DNA of 64,000 nucleotides from Marinomonas sp. CT5 (GTDB lineage Bacteria; Pseudomonadota; Gammaproteobacteria; Pseudomonadales; Marinomonadaceae). The translations under genes and the position numbers were made by a program. Where the stretch lies: positions 4,311,027-4,375,026 of the forward strand of contig NZ_CP025572.1 in assembly GCF_018336975.1 (NCBI RefSeq), read 5' to 3'. This document shows positions 35,659-45,092 of the stretch, piece after piece. Every line of letters starts with the position of its first letter. Within the stretch, counting starts at the first letter, position 1. The notes beneath the pieces were generated by a model. It was not told the DNA's origin and did not search any database. It saw only the letters and a program-made list of their open reading frames with translations.

Positions 35659-37595
35659 AACGCACGCTCCTGAGCAAGGTTTCGATATTGCTCAAGGCAT
35701 TGTGGGTTTTGTAACGAAGCCACGTTGTTCACCGGTTTGCCAAGTAATGATGACTGAGCTGCACCTTCAACACGCTTACCATTCAGGGTGTACGGCACAT
35801 CGTCTACTAAATAGATCGCAGCGGGGACGTGTCGAGGTGAACAGGCCATTCTGATACTTTTACGTATCCGCTGAGCCAATCCATCATGAGCAGTCACGTC
35901 TTCTCTTAGCTGAATACACAAGACAATTTCTTCGTCTCCCGCAATCGGGCGACCAAAGACAACACAATCTTCGATCTCTTTGATACCTTCACAGGCATTA
36001 TAGATATCAGCGGTGCCAATTCGGACCCCGCCGGGATTGAGTGTATTGTCGGAACGGCCGTAGATAACTGCGGTGCCATCACTGTTCATTTGAGCGTGGT
36101 CGCCATGCACCCAAATTTCATCCCTGTCTGAGAAATACGTTTTCTTGTACCGTGCGAAGCCATCCTCACCCCAAAACGAAAGAGGCATCGACGGGAAAGG
36201 CTCGGTACATACCAGATTGCCTTGTCTCCCCATAACAGGCGCCCCTCGATTATCCAGCACATTGATGGCCATCCCTAGAGCCTTAGCGGTTAAGGTCCCT
36301 TTTCGCAATGAGTGCCAAGGCGACCCCAGTAAGAAACAGCCCATCAATTCGGTACCGCCCGAAATAGACGAAAAACCAACCTGCTTTGAAATCGCTGAGT
36401 AGATCCAATCATATTGGCTCGGCGCAACTGGGCTGCCGGCCGATAAGAGCCAACGTAATGACGACAAATCATGGTGTTGCTGGGGTTCAAATTCGGCTTC
36501 AGCGAGCGTCCCCAGATACTTTGGAGAGATACCTAAATGAGTGAGCTGTTCTTGCTCGACAACTCGCCATAAAGGCGCGCAATCCAATCCGGCTTGTTGC
36601 TTTAAAATGGGAGCGCCGTCATATAAAACCAGTACTGCATCACAACCTAGCGCGGCTACAATCCAGTGATACATCATCCAAGCGGTGTTGGTGTACCACA
36701 GCACCCGATCTCCCTTACGCACATCATTATGCAGCAAATGCTCTTTTAATTGCTGCAGAAGTACTCCCCCAGTGCGATGAACAATCGCTTTGGGAACGCC
36801 CGTTGTACCCGAGGTATATAAGATATAAGCCGGATCATCGAAGCCGACACGCGTAAACTCTAGGTTTGCTTCATCTCCAAAATCAGACCAGTGCGTGACC
36901 TTATCTTGGGGTTCTAAACTGTGGGGCCCGACGATGACTAACTGCTCAACACTTTCTATGCGTTGTGCCAATAACAGTGCAGATTGTGAGATGTCATGCT
37001 GTTTGCCAGCGTATTGAAAAGTGGGCTCTACGAACAGGAGCTTGGGAGTAACCTGACCAATCCGATCTATAATGGCCTCTACCCCAAAATCTGGAGAGCA
37101 CGAGGTCCATACGCCGCCGACAGCTAAGGTCGCCAAATGCGTCACCAAACAGGAGAATTTATTGGGCATCACGACCGCAACTCGGTCTCCTGGCTCAATC
37201 CCCGCTTGCCTTAAACCTTGAGCCACGCGTGCGACTTCTGCACGCACCTCATCCGCACTATAAACCTGCCGATCGCCAGATTCATTGGTTTCAATCACGC
37301 AAGGCGCGCTGCCCGTCTGTTTGAGTAAATTCTCCGCTAGATTTAACCGCGCAGAAGGAAAGAACTGTGATTCCGTCATCCAGTGCTCAGCGTTAGAGAC
37401 AAATATATCGCTCCCTTTTTCGCCTATCACCCCTGCGAAATCCCACACTTGGGACCAGAAACCGTCTAGGTCGCTGATTGACCATCGATGCAACGCATCA
37501 TAATCATGATTTGGTAAACCAACCTGATGAGCAAAACGTGTTAAAGCACAATCGTCTTTCATTGATTGCGTCGGTGACCACAATGACTGATTCAC
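35655..37595 (-). CDS. Acetoacetate-CoA ligase family acyl-CoA synthetase
   Basis: The 646-residue protein has the AMP-forming motifs: ILYTSGTTGVPKAIVH for phosphate binding, GGTELMGCF, the hinge YGRSDNTLNPGGVRIG, and a C-terminal lysine in YTLNGKRVE. Length and sequence layout match acetoacetyl-CoA synthetase (AacS). It activates a short 3-oxo or related acid with ATP and CoA. It is the first gene of the operon, overlapping the thiolase-like gene by 4 nt. The true substrate may differ from acetoacetate. Confidence 0.9.
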   Translation of the reverse strand: MNQSLWSPTQSMKDDCALTRFAHQVGLPNHDYDALHRWSISDLDGFWSQVWDFAGVIGEKGSDIFVSNAEHWMTESQFFPSARLNLAENLLKQTGSAPCVIETNESGDRQVYSADEVRAEVARVAQGLRQAGIEPGDRVAVVMPNKFSCLVTHLATLAVGGVWTSCSPDFGVEAIIDRIGQVTPKLLFVEPTFQYAGKQHDISQSALLLAQRIESVEQLVIVGPHSLEPQDKVTHWSDFGDEANLEFTRVGFDDPAYILYTSGTTGVPKAIVHRTGGVLLQQLKEHLLHNDVRKGDRVLWYTNTAWMMYHWIVAALGCDAVLVLYDGAPILKQQAGLDCAPLWRVVEQEQLTHLGISPKYLGTLAEAEFEPQQHHDLSSLRWLLSAGSPVAPSQYDWIYSAISKQVGFSSISGGTELMGCFLLGSPWHSLRKGTLTAKALGMAINVLDNRGAPVMGRQGNLVCTEPFPSMPLSFWGEDGFARYKKTYFSDRDEIWVHGDHAQMNSDGTAVIYGRSDNTLNPGGVRIGTADIYNACEGIKEIEDCVVFGRPIAGDEEIVLCIQLREDVTAHDGLAQRIRKSIRMACSPRHVPAAIYLVDDVPYTLNGKRVEGAAQSSLLGKPVNNVASLQNPQCLEQYRNLAQERAL

Positions 37596-37671
37596 ATTCC
37601 TTACCTCTTAACAGTGTGCCTAATTCGCACAATTTGTTTTTATTTTTGTATTTATCTAAGAATCAAGACTA

Positions 37672-37714
37672 TTCTAAGTATACTCAGAAATCAATATTCT
37701 GGTTATACTTAGAA
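37672..37714. promoter_or_regulatory. Two 18-bp palindromic operators between divergent acyl-CoA genes
   Basis: TTCTAAGTATACTCAGAA (37672-37689) and TTCTGGTTATACTTAGAA (37697-37714) are variants of one palindrome, 25 bp apart. They sit 45-125 bp from both divergent start codons, in an AT-rich region. No regulator gene is adjacent, so the factor is unknown. Confidence 0.65.
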
Positions 37715-37758
37715 TATCAAATCAATAGAACAACAAAAATGCTGAATAGGTTGATGCT

Positions 37759-38934
37759 ATGAACGAGGTCTACATTGTTGCGGGGAAACGGTCGCCAATT
37801 GCCAAACTATCAGGAGGGTTAACTGATCTGAACGCCGCGGACATTGGCGCTCAAGTTATCGCTCATATGTTGCAGGAGTTAGACCTAGATCCAACGCACA
37901 TAGATGAGGTTATTATTGGGCAAGTACTTACTGGCGGTGCGGGGCAGAATCCCGCAAGGCAAGCAGCATTACTCGCAGGGCTTGCGCCTAACGTTAGCGC
38001 CTTTACGGTGAACAAGGTCTGTGGGGGTGGGCAAAAATCTATTCACCTAGCGGCTCAAGCAATTAAAGCAGGCGATGCGAACCTGATTATTGCGGGCGGG
38101 CAAGACTCTATGAGCAATGCCCCTCAATTGATCATGTCCAATCAGATCGCAGCAAAACAACGCCCTCTCAAAATCCAAGACAGTATGATTATTGATGGCT
38201 TATGGGATGCGTTTCATAACCTTCACATGGGTGACACGGTCGAACATCTTATCGCCAGATGGCAAATATCGCGGGAAGAGCAGGATCGCTTCGCGCACCA
38301 TTCACAGTTAAAAGCCGATGATGCCATACGATCCAATCGCTTTGATGCAGAACTGACCCCCATTAAACTCCCTTCTAAGCAAGGCGATATTTACTTCAGC
38401 AAGGATGAGCACCCTTACCTATCTTCATTAGAAAAACTGGCGCGACTTAAGCCGGCTTTTTGCGAAACGGGCACCATCACAGTAGGCAATGCATCCGGTC
38501 TAAACGACGGTGCTGCGGCCGTTCTCGTCGCAAGTGAACAGGCTTTATTAACAGCCAACTTGGACCCCGTTGTACGCATTGCTTCCTATGCGTCGTTTGC
38601 ACTAGAGCCAATGAATATGGGACTTGGCCCAATCGGTGCTACCCAAAAAGCGCTGCATATAGCAGGCTGGGACATAGGTCAAATAGAACTAGCAGAGATC
38701 AATGAAGCCTTTGCTGGACAATCTATCATCGTCTTGAGAGAACTTGGCATTGACCCTGAAATCGTCAACGTTAACGGCGGCGCTATCGCCCTCGGTCATC
38801 CTTTAGCAGGATCGGGTTGTCGCATTGTTGTCTCACTGCTGCACGAGATGCAGCGCCGATCAGCCAAAAAGGGTGTGGCGACGTTATGCATTGGAGGCGG
38901 GATGGGCGTAGCGATCTGCCTAGAACGGTGCTGA
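37759..38934 (+). CDS. Acetyl-CoA C-acetyltransferase (thiolase)
   Basis: The 391-residue protein is a full catalytic thiolase: nucleophile Cys in VNKVCGGGQKSIHLA, NEAFA, GGAIALGHPLAGSG with the histidine, and CIGGGMG with the second cysteine. It interconverts acetoacetyl-CoA and two acetyl-CoA, or cleaves another 3-ketoacyl-CoA. It is divergent from the ligase operon and shares its putative operators, so it probably takes the last step of the same pathway. Length is typical of AtoB/PhaA. Confidence 0.94.
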   Translation: MNEVYIVAGKRSPIAKLSGGLTDLNAADIGAQVIAHMLQELDLDPTHIDEVIIGQVLTGGAGQNPARQAALLAGLAPNVSAFTVNKVCGGGQKSIHLAAQAIKAGDANLIIAGGQDSMSNAPQLIMSNQIAAKQRPLKIQDSMIIDGLWDAFHNLHMGDTVEHLIARWQISREEQDRFAHHSQLKADDAIRSNRFDAELTPIKLPSKQGDIYFSKDEHPYLSSLEKLARLKPAFCETGTITVGNASGLNDGAAAVLVASEQALLTANLDPVVRIASYASFALEPMNMGLGPIGATQKALHIAGWDIGQIELAEINEAFAGQSIIVLRELGIDPEIVNVNGGAIALGHPLAGSGCRIVVSLLHEMQRRSAKKGVATLCIGGGMGVAICLERC

Positions 38935-38957
38935 AAGCCACATGATTAAACGACCAA

Positions 38958-39233
38958 CTAGGTTCGTTTTACCCTAACAACTTTCATGATTTCAACCGGA
39001 ATGCCGGCAACCATTTCTTGCGTGGGGTAGTAGGTTAAATTGACACGAGCACCACGTAATGTGCGGTATTTCCCCTGGCGTTTAAAGCGGAAAGGCACGT
39101 CGTAGCCTTCAATCATTAGGGTATGAAGAACCCAATCTTCTTGAGGTCGTTGGGCGTGAGATTTGACTTTAAGCGCATCAGAATGGATAAGCTCGTCATT
39201 GTTTTTTAATAAAGACTCAGGATCAGATTTCAC
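38958..39233 (-). CDS. Hypothetical protein (91 aa)
   Basis: This 91-residue protein has no signal peptide or membrane helix. It has a polar N-terminus and a compact, probably beta-rich core (EGYDVPFRFKRQGKYRTLRG and LTYYPTQEMVAGIPVEIMKV) rich in basic residues. No family was recognised. It is convergent with the thiolase gene (23-bp gap). Its coding character is supported by a normal composition and a length that spans the whole gap. Function unknown. Confidence 0.65.
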   Translation of the reverse strand: MKSDPESLLKNNDELIHSDALKVKSHAQRPQEDWVLHTLMIEGYDVPFRFKRQGKYRTLRGARVNLTYYPTQEMVAGIPVEIMKVVRVKRT

Positions 39234-39335
39234 TGGCAGCTTCTCTTCTTACTGATGAAAGCCTCTTAGTATGACACAAATACCAGCAATCTTAAAAAAT
39301 TTGGTTATTTTTTGTTCAATTCAAAATAAACAAAC

Positions 39336-39887
39336 TTAATCTGTCACCTTATCTGATGAGGGACTGGAAGGCGTAAATTGACTCATTGCCAGTGCGGCTT
39401 CTTTGTTCTCAAAACGCACCACGGCTTTTTGCAAAATCAAACTATTTGGATAAGTCACCACATCACCTGACAAACGATGAATAATCACGTGAAAAGACGA
39501 TATCTCCATAATTTGCCCTAAAATCTCATCGTCTTTGTCGACAACCTTGACCCAATCACCAACACGATAAGGAAAACCAAAGAAGATAATCAAACTCGCC
39601 GTGATGTTACTTAAAATAGACCATTGAGCAAATAGAGCCACACCAACAACAGCAAACACAGAGGAAAAAAAGATCGCCAGCTGTCCGTAACCAACGCCTA
39701 ACACTAAGCAAACCAGCAAAATAAAAAAAGCGGTCAAGCCAAGGTGAAGCATTTTCGAAACGTAGGTGATGCGCACTTCATTGGCAAGTTTCTTTTTCCC
39801 TAACAAAGCGATACTGGACTTTAAAACACGAGAAGCAATGGCGTAAGCAGCCACCAATAAAGCGATTAAAGCAATTTGTAACATCAT
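39336..39887 (-). CDS. Small MscS-family mechanosensitive channel protein
   Basis: The 183-residue protein has three predicted membrane helices followed by the MscS beta domain: FFGFPYRVGDWVKVVDKDDE and SGDVVTYPNSLILQKAVVRF. It lacks the large C-terminal cage of E. coli MscS (286 residues). The pore helix region (WSILSNITASLIIFFG) is recognisable. It may be a small osmotic valve. It lies 21 bp downstream of the AEC carrier gene. Confidence 0.88.
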   Translation of the reverse strand: MMLQIALIALLVAAYAIASRVLKSSIALLGKKKLANEVRITYVSKMLHLGLTAFFILLVCLVLGVGYGQLAIFFSSVFAVVGVALFAQWSILSNITASLIIFFGFPYRVGDWVKVVDKDDEILGQIMEISSFHVIIHRLSGDVVTYPNSLILQKAVVRFENKEAALAMSQFTPSSPSSDKVTD

Positions 39888-39908
39888 GCTTGCTCTCCTA
39901 GTGTGGAT

Positions 39909-40796
39909 TTATAAAACATAGAACAAAACACAAGGAATAATCCCAACACTCATCAAATTACTGATTAACACAATCGACGCCACTTTGTGAGGTTCCTGTT
40001 GATAAAGCTCGGCCACCATATAATTCAATACAGCAGGCGGCAAACAGGCAAAAATCAATAGATAACCGAAACTCTCTACCGACATTCCAACCACATAGTA
40101 CCAAATAGACGCAATAATCAGACCACTCAATGGACACAGGAAGCCAGCGATGACACCAAGCTTCCACTCACTGAAGTCCACATTCGTCATGCGCACACCA
40201 AGCGCAAACAACATCAACGGAATGGCAATTTGTCCCATCATATCTACAGAGACTTTCACCGCGGGCATAACAGTCCAACCTTGCAGACTCCAGATTAGAC
40301 CAAGAATCGTCGCGATAATCATTGGCATCTTCAGCACATTAAGCAGGTTGGTTTTGGGGTTAAGTAAATACATGCCAACAGTAAAATGCAGCAAGTTCTC
40401 GGTTAGGAACAACACCACAGCAATAGGCAAAGCCGGTTCACCAAACGCCAATACAATCAGCGGAATACCCAAGTTACCACTGTTATTGAACATCATGGGA
40501 GGAACCAATGTTTTAGGCGATATTTTCAACCACTTACACAGCGGCCAAATGAGTAATCCAGAGCCTAAAACGACAACCGTTGCCGCAACAATCAAATCAA
40601 CATACTGAGCAATATGAAAATCTTTTGACGACATTACGGAGAAAATCAGCGCAGGACAAAACACACTGATATTAATACGATTCGCGACCGTCATGTCGGT
40701 AGGTCGAACTCGTGCATAAAAGAAAGCCACCAGCACTATGCTGGCCAGGGGGAAAACTGTATTAAAAATTTGTAAGAATAACGTCGAAGTGTCCAT
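39909..40796 (-). CDS. AEC family transporter
   Basis: The 295-residue protein has about ten membrane helices of the auxin efflux carrier family, with NSGNLGIPLIVLAFGE in the first half and the second-half cluster LPPAVLNYMVAELYQ. Bacterial members carry malonate, malate and other organic acids; the substrate here is unknown. It precedes the MscS gene in the same orientation. Confidence 0.88.
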   Translation of the reverse strand: MDTSTLFLQIFNTVFPLASIVLVAFFYARVRPTDMTVANRINISVFCPALIFSVMSSKDFHIAQYVDLIVAATVVVLGSGLLIWPLCKWLKISPKTLVPPMMFNNSGNLGIPLIVLAFGEPALPIAVVLFLTENLLHFTVGMYLLNPKTNLLNVLKMPMIIATILGLIWSLQGWTVMPAVKVSVDMMGQIAIPLMLFALGVRMTNVDFSEWKLGVIAGFLCPLSGLIIASIWYYVVGMSVESFGYLLIFACLPPAVLNYMVAELYQQEPHKVASIVLISNLMSVGIIPCVLFYVL

Positions 40797-40864
40797 TAAT
40801 AACCTCTATCCTGAAGGGCACTAGCTTAACGCCCTTGTATTCAAAGACCAAGATGGAATAGAGA

Positions 40865-41842
40865 TTAGTTTTTCTCAATAAGCGTCGATGGAATCAAAAT
40901 AAAACGCTGAGCAACGCTTTTACCTTTCAATAAATCCATTCCGATTTCGATGGCTTTTTCCGCCATAGGAATGGGCCGCTGAACAGCAGTAGCAATCCAC
41001 GGATTATTATTTTGCTTAATGATTTTCGCAGCGAAAGGGGAGCCATCAATAGACGCCATCAAAAACTCACTGCGATTAGCTTGTTGAGCAGCACGCAACG
41101 CTCCCAATGCAGTTGGATCATTAATGGTAAACACCGCATCAATGTGATCGTACTCTTCCATCAAATACGTCATGGCTTCCATGCCACCTTCCACACTGCC
41201 TGTACCATTCATGCGATCGCTTAAAAGAGAGATATTTGGGTATTTGTGCAATGCGGATTTACAGCCCGCCACACGTTCTATGACAGAAGAGACTAGCACC
41301 CCGTTAATAATTACGAAGTTACCTTGGTAATTGATTTTCTCCGCCAATTTTTCACAGGCAATCGCACCAGCCTGAACGTTATCCGTCGTGATCGTGGCAT
41401 CCGCGCCTTGGGCATTCACATCAACCGCAATTACCTTAATTCCCGCCCGCTGAGCTTTGGCGACAACGGCTGCCACCTTGTACTCATCCGCCGCGGTTAA
41501 AACAATCAGGTCAACTTTTTGCTTAATAAAATCATTAATTTGTCCTATCTGGCGCTGCCAATCATAGGCATCAGAACGAATCAACATTTTAACCGGTTCG
41601 CCCGCCAGTTCTTCTGCTTTGGCAGAAGCCGTCTCCACCAGCTGAACAAAGTAAGGATTACCCAAATCCGCAACACTAATACCAATTGACTTGAGAGGTT
41701 GAGGCTCTGAAGATTGCGATACCAAAGGGGAAAGAGAAACAGCAATGACCGAAACCGCCAACAGGCTAGGCATCACTCGGTACGACTTCCAAAGCTGTCG
41801 TGCTTTATCAAAAAGCGACGTAGATGGTTTGCTTGCGCTCAT
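40865..41842 (-). CDS. Second sugar-binding protein of the frc cluster
   Basis: This 325-residue type I periplasmic-binding protein begins with a 20-residue cytoplasmic stretch and a helix (MPSLLAVSVIAVSLSPLVS), so it may be membrane-anchored or have a long signal peptide. Motifs include ISVADLGNPYFVQLVETA, LIVLTAADEYKVAAV and VFTINDPTALGALRAA. AGGGGAAA lies before the ATG. It follows frcA after 74 bp, a gap that contains a 10-bp inverted repeat (41864-41903). The cluster thus has two binding proteins, either with different ligands or with one as co-sensor for the hybrid kinase. Confidence 0.88.
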   Translation of the reverse strand: MSASKPSTSLFDKARQLWKSYRVMPSLLAVSVIAVSLSPLVSQSSEPQPLKSIGISVADLGNPYFVQLVETASAKAEELAGEPVKMLIRSDAYDWQRQIGQINDFIKQKVDLIVLTAADEYKVAAVVAKAQRAGIKVIAVDVNAQGADATITTDNVQAGAIACEKLAEKINYQGNFVIINGVLVSSVIERVAGCKSALHKYPNISLLSDRMNGTGSVEGGMEAMTYLMEEYDHIDAVFTINDPTALGALRAAQQANRSEFLMASIDGSPFAAKIIKQNNNPWIATAVQRPIPMAEKAIEIGMDLLKGKSVAQRFILIPSTLIEKN

Positions 41843-41863
41843 GGTATTTCCCCTGATGAAAGG

Positions 41864-41903
41864 CCGCTATTTTGCCCTACCTGATGACAGATAAAAATAG
41901 CGG
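41864..41903 (-). repeat. Inverted repeat between frcA and the second binding protein
   Basis: CCGCTATTTT (41864-41873) and AAAATAGCGG (41894-41903) are exact inverse copies around a 20-nt loop. The stem may shape mRNA stability or partial readthrough between the genes. Confidence 0.5.
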
Positions 41904-41916
41904 TTTCACTTTTATC

Positions 41917-42714
41917 TTAGGCAGCGGCTTCCTCGGATTCACCGACGTCCATAGCGCCTGTCATAATGGCCACAGCGTCAGACATAGTATGAGACTGTGG
42001 AGTGACAATCGCCGCTCGCTTACCCAAGCGATGAATATGGATGCGGTCAGCCACTTCAAATACATGGGGCATATTGTGACTGATCAAGATGATAGGCAAT
42101 CCACGGTCACGTACTTCTTTAATCAGATTCAAGACTCGGCGTGACTCTTTCACCCCAAGGGCGGCGGTAGGCTCATCCATAATAACCACCTTGCTGCCAA
42201 ATAAAGCAGAGCGTGCAACCGCCACACCTTGACGTTGACCACCAGACAAAGATTCAACGGCTTGACTGATATTTTGAATCGTCATCAACCCAAGCTCGGC
42301 CATCTTATCGCGAGCACGGCGCTCCATTTCCTTTTTATCTAGCATGCGGAACACCTTGCCAAGAATCCCAGGCTTGAGTAATTCACGACCAAGGAACAAA
42401 TTATCAGAAATGTTCAACGCTGGAGAAACCGCCAAATTCTGATAAACCGTTTCAATGCCTAATGCGCGGGCTTCCATTGGTGACGTAAAATGCACTGGCT
42501 TACCGTCTAACAAGATCTCGCCTTCATCAGGAATCAATGCGCCAGACAAGGCTTTGATCAATGAGGACTTACCTGCCCCGTTATCACCAATCACCGCTAA
42601 AATTTCACCTGGGTACAGCTCGAAATCCGCATGATCAATGGCTGTTACACTGCCATAGCGCTTTACCAAATTCTTGGTTTGTAACACAGGAGTCTTATCG
42701 TATTGAGCTACCAT
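41917..42714 (-). CDS. frcA: Sugar ABC transporter ATP-binding protein (FrcA-like)
   Basis: The 265-residue protein has a single nucleotide-binding domain: Walker A GDNGAGKS, LSGGQRQGVAVARSALF and VIMDEPTAALGVKES. A single-domain ATPase with a RbsC-type permease matches the fructose transporter FrcBCA rather than RbsA. The ATG at 42714 overlaps the permease stop; the longer frame to 42792 lies in the permease gene. The sugar is probably fructose or a related hexose, but that is by family resemblance. Confidence 0.88.
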   Translation of the reverse strand: MVAQYDKTPVLQTKNLVKRYGSVTAIDHADFELYPGEILAVIGDNGAGKSSLIKALSGALIPDEGEILLDGKPVHFTSPMEARALGIETVYQNLAVSPALNISDNLFLGRELLKPGILGKVFRMLDKKEMERRARDKMAELGLMTIQNISQAVESLSGGQRQGVAVARSALFGSKVVIMDEPTAALGVKESRRVLNLIKEVRDRGLPIILISHNMPHVFEVADRIHIHRLGKRAAIVTPQSHTMSDAVAIMTGAMDVGESEEAAA

Positions 42715-43802
42715 TATGCTGTTCCTCTTCGGATCCACTGATCGACACCAACGGCAACAATAATCAAAATACCGACGGTGAACTCTTGCCAAAGCACATC
42801 GACACCAGCGAGTGCCAAACCATTACGAAACACGCCAACCACTAAGGCGCCAATCAAGGTGCCATAAATCGACCCGCGACCACCAAACAAGCTGCAACCA
42901 CCGATAACCACAGCGGTAATACTGTCTAAGTTTGTCGTGTAACCAGCCTGTGGACTGATAGAACCAATACGACCAATCAATACCCAAGCACCAATAGCAC
43001 ACACCACACCCGCTAAAATATACACAGACAGCAAGATACGGTCGGTACGGATACCCGCCAATTTCGCGGCCGCAGGATCATCACCTGTGGCATAAACGTG
43101 ACGTCCCCACGGAGTCCAATTTAACGCATACCAAATCACAAAGAAGATCGCCAACATCAACAAAGAACCATAAGTTAATCTGGCACCAAATACGTTGATG
43201 GTTTCACCCAACCACTGCAACAAAGGCGCAGCAGCACTAATATCTTGAGAACGAATGGTTTCGCTCTTTGAGTACCACAAGTTCAAAGCAAAAAAGACGT
43301 TCCAGGAACCAAGAGTGGCAATAAATGGCGGCAGTTTCATACGCGTAATCAATAGGCCATTAATAAAGCCAGCCAGTGCACCAACACCAATACCAATCAA
43401 CAAGGCAAGCCAAGCTTCGAAGCCATAATCCATCGCCATACGGCCCATGACCACGGACGCCAATACCATGATGGCACCGACGGACAAATCGATTCCCGCC
43501 GTTAGAATTATTAAGGTCTGAGCAACACCAATCACACCGATAATAGTGACTTGTTGCAGAATCAAAGACAGGTTAAATGGGTGCAGAAAGCGCCCACCCA
43601 CTATCATGCTAAAACCAACGATCGCCAAAATTAAAACGATACTTGGAGCGGCAATCGGATAATGATGAAGAAACTTTTGGAAACGCTGCACAAGGGTTTC
43701 TTTACGCTCGAACTTGGCAACATAGGTACTGGCTTGATCCGCCACTTTATCGTGATCAAGCACCACTGTAGACGGTTTTGTGTTGGTAGAACTCATAGAC
43801 AA
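42714..43802 (-). CDS. frcC: Sugar ABC transporter permease (FrcC-like)
   Basis: The 362-residue protein is a ribose-type permease with an N-terminal cytoplasmic extension of about 50 residues. It has AQTLIILTAGIDLSVGAIMVL as the core segment and ITAVVIGGCSLFGGRGSIYGTLIG near the end. It sits between frcB and frcA. A strong hairpin (43838-43867) precedes it, which may limit its expression relative to the binding protein. Confidence 0.9.
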   Translation of the reverse strand: MSMSSTNTKPSTVVLDHDKVADQASTYVAKFERKETLVQRFQKFLHHYPIAAPSIVLILAIVGFSMIVGGRFLHPFNLSLILQQVTIIGVIGVAQTLIILTAGIDLSVGAIMVLASVVMGRMAMDYGFEAWLALLIGIGVGALAGFINGLLITRMKLPPFIATLGSWNVFFALNLWYSKSETIRSQDISAAAPLLQWLGETINVFGARLTYGSLLMLAIFFVIWYALNWTPWGRHVYATGDDPAAAKLAGIRTDRILLSVYILAGVVCAIGAWVLIGRIGSISPQAGYTTNLDSITAVVIGGCSLFGGRGSIYGTLIGALVVGVFRNGLALAGVDVLWQEFTVGILIIVAVGVDQWIRRGTA

Positions 43803-43837
43803 CTCCAGAGAGAAAGCATCGTGCTAGACAGAAAAAG

Positions 43838-43867
43838 TACCGTTAGCCAACGGTTTGGCTAACGGTA
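43838..43867 (-). terminator. Strong hairpin/attenuator between frcB and frcC
   Basis: TACCGTTAGCCAA and TTGGCTAACGGTA form a perfect 13-bp stem with a 4-nt loop. On the minus strand it is followed by CTTTTTC. It lies between the binding-protein and permease genes and probably terminates part of the transcripts or protects the frcB mRNA 3' end. Confidence 0.75.
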
Positions 43868-43907
43868 AATAAGGGCGCCTTCACACCCATCTATCACAAT
43901 AGATTGA

Positions 43908-44939
43908 TTAGCCCCAACACATGCTCAAGCCAGTTTTAGACGAAACCGATTGAACGCCTTTTACAGGTTCATCAGTAATTAACTGAACACCCGTGTCAAA
44001 GAAATCGAGACCGTTTGATGCCGAAGGACGTGAGCCAGATTTGGCGAACTCAACAATCGCGGTGACACCTTCAGAGGCCATTTTAAGAGGGAATTGCATA
44101 GAAGTAGCGCCGATCACGCCATCTTTGATATTGCGCACACCTGGACAACCGCCATCAACGGAAACAATCAATACGTCTTTCTCAAGCCCGAATGATTTCA
44201 ATGCTTCATATGCACCGGCTGCGGCTGGTTCATTAATGGTGTACACCAAGTTCACTTCTGGGTCTTTTTGCAGTAGGTTTTCCATCGCACGACGGCCACC
44301 TTCTTCAGATCCTTGTGTCACATCGTTACCCACAATACGTGGATCCGTCTCATCACCCATACGCTTAGGATCTTTTAGATCGATACCAAAACCTTTCAAG
44401 AACCCTTGGTCACGAGCAACGTCTACGGTAATTTGGCTAGTACTTAAATCTAGCAGAGCAATTTTAGCGTCTTTGGCTTTATCGCCTAGTTTCGCTTTGG
44501 CCCACATACCAATCATTTCGCCAGCTTTAAAGTTGTCTGTTGCGAACGTCATATCAGCGGCACTAGCAGGACTTAGAGGCGTGTCTAACGCAATAACGAG
44601 CAAACCCGCATCACGTGCTTTTTGAATCGTCGGCACAATGCCCGCGGTATCACTTGGAGTAATAAGAATACCTTTAGCACCTGCGGCAATTAAGTTTTCC
44701 ACCGCTTGCACTTGCGTTTCGTTATCGCCATCGTAACGGCCAGCAAACGTACGCAATTCAACACCAAGCTCTTTCGCTTTCTGTTGCGCGCCTTCTTTCA
44801 TTTTGACGAAGAATGGATTGGTGTTGGTTTTGGTGATTAAACCAATGATTGGGGTATCGGCCATAGCCACGGTAGACAAGGTGCCAGCCGCTACTAGACA
44901 AGCCAATTTTTTATACGGGATACGATGCATGAATTTCAT
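43908..44939 (-). CDS. frcB: Sugar ABC transporter substrate-binding protein (FrcB-like)
   Basis: The 343-residue precursor has a signal peptide ([19 protein letters not shown]) and a type I periplasmic-binding fold with [39 protein letters not shown] and [15 protein letters not shown], typical of fructose-binding FrcB. The ATG at 44939 begins the signal peptide; the frame upstream to 44987 lacks a ribosome site. It is the first gene of the transporter operon, adjacent to the hybrid kinase/regulator pair that probably controls it. Confidence 0.9.
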   Translation of the reverse strand: MKFMHRIPYKKLACLVAAGTLSTVAMADTPIIGLITKTNTNPFFVKMKEGAQQKAKELGVELRTFAGRYDGDNETQVQAVENLIAAGAKGILITPSDTAGIVPTIQKARDAGLLVIALDTPLSPASAADMTFATDNFKAGEMIGMWAKAKLGDKAKDAKIALLDLSTSQITVDVARDQGFLKGFGIDLKDPKRMGDETDPRIVGNDVTQGSEEGGRRAMENLLQKDPEVNLVYTINEPAAAGAYEALKSFGLEKDVLIVSVDGGCPGVRNIKDGVIGATSMQFPLKMASEGVTAIVEFAKSGSRPSASNGLDFFDTGVQLITDEPVKGVQSVSSKTGLSMCWG

Positions 44940-45072
44940 TATTTTTATAACTCCACTTTTTGTTTTTATTATTGGCAGCGATGCCATTCAAAACAGATCC
45001 AGCCCCGACTCTGCTTTGATAAAACACTATGAAGTGAAAAAACTAATGAATAATTTCATCATTTAATCTTTT

Positions 45073-45090
45073 TTTGTAATATTTGTAATA
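45073..45090. promoter_or_regulatory. Tandem 9-bp repeat upstream of frcB
   Basis: TTTGTAATA occurs twice in direct succession, about 135-150 bp upstream of the frcB start and just past the hybrid kinase stop. It could be a site for the OmpR-type regulator at 47625-48359, but the period of 9 bp is shorter than usual, so the call is weak. Confidence 0.3.
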
Positions 45091-45092
45091 TT

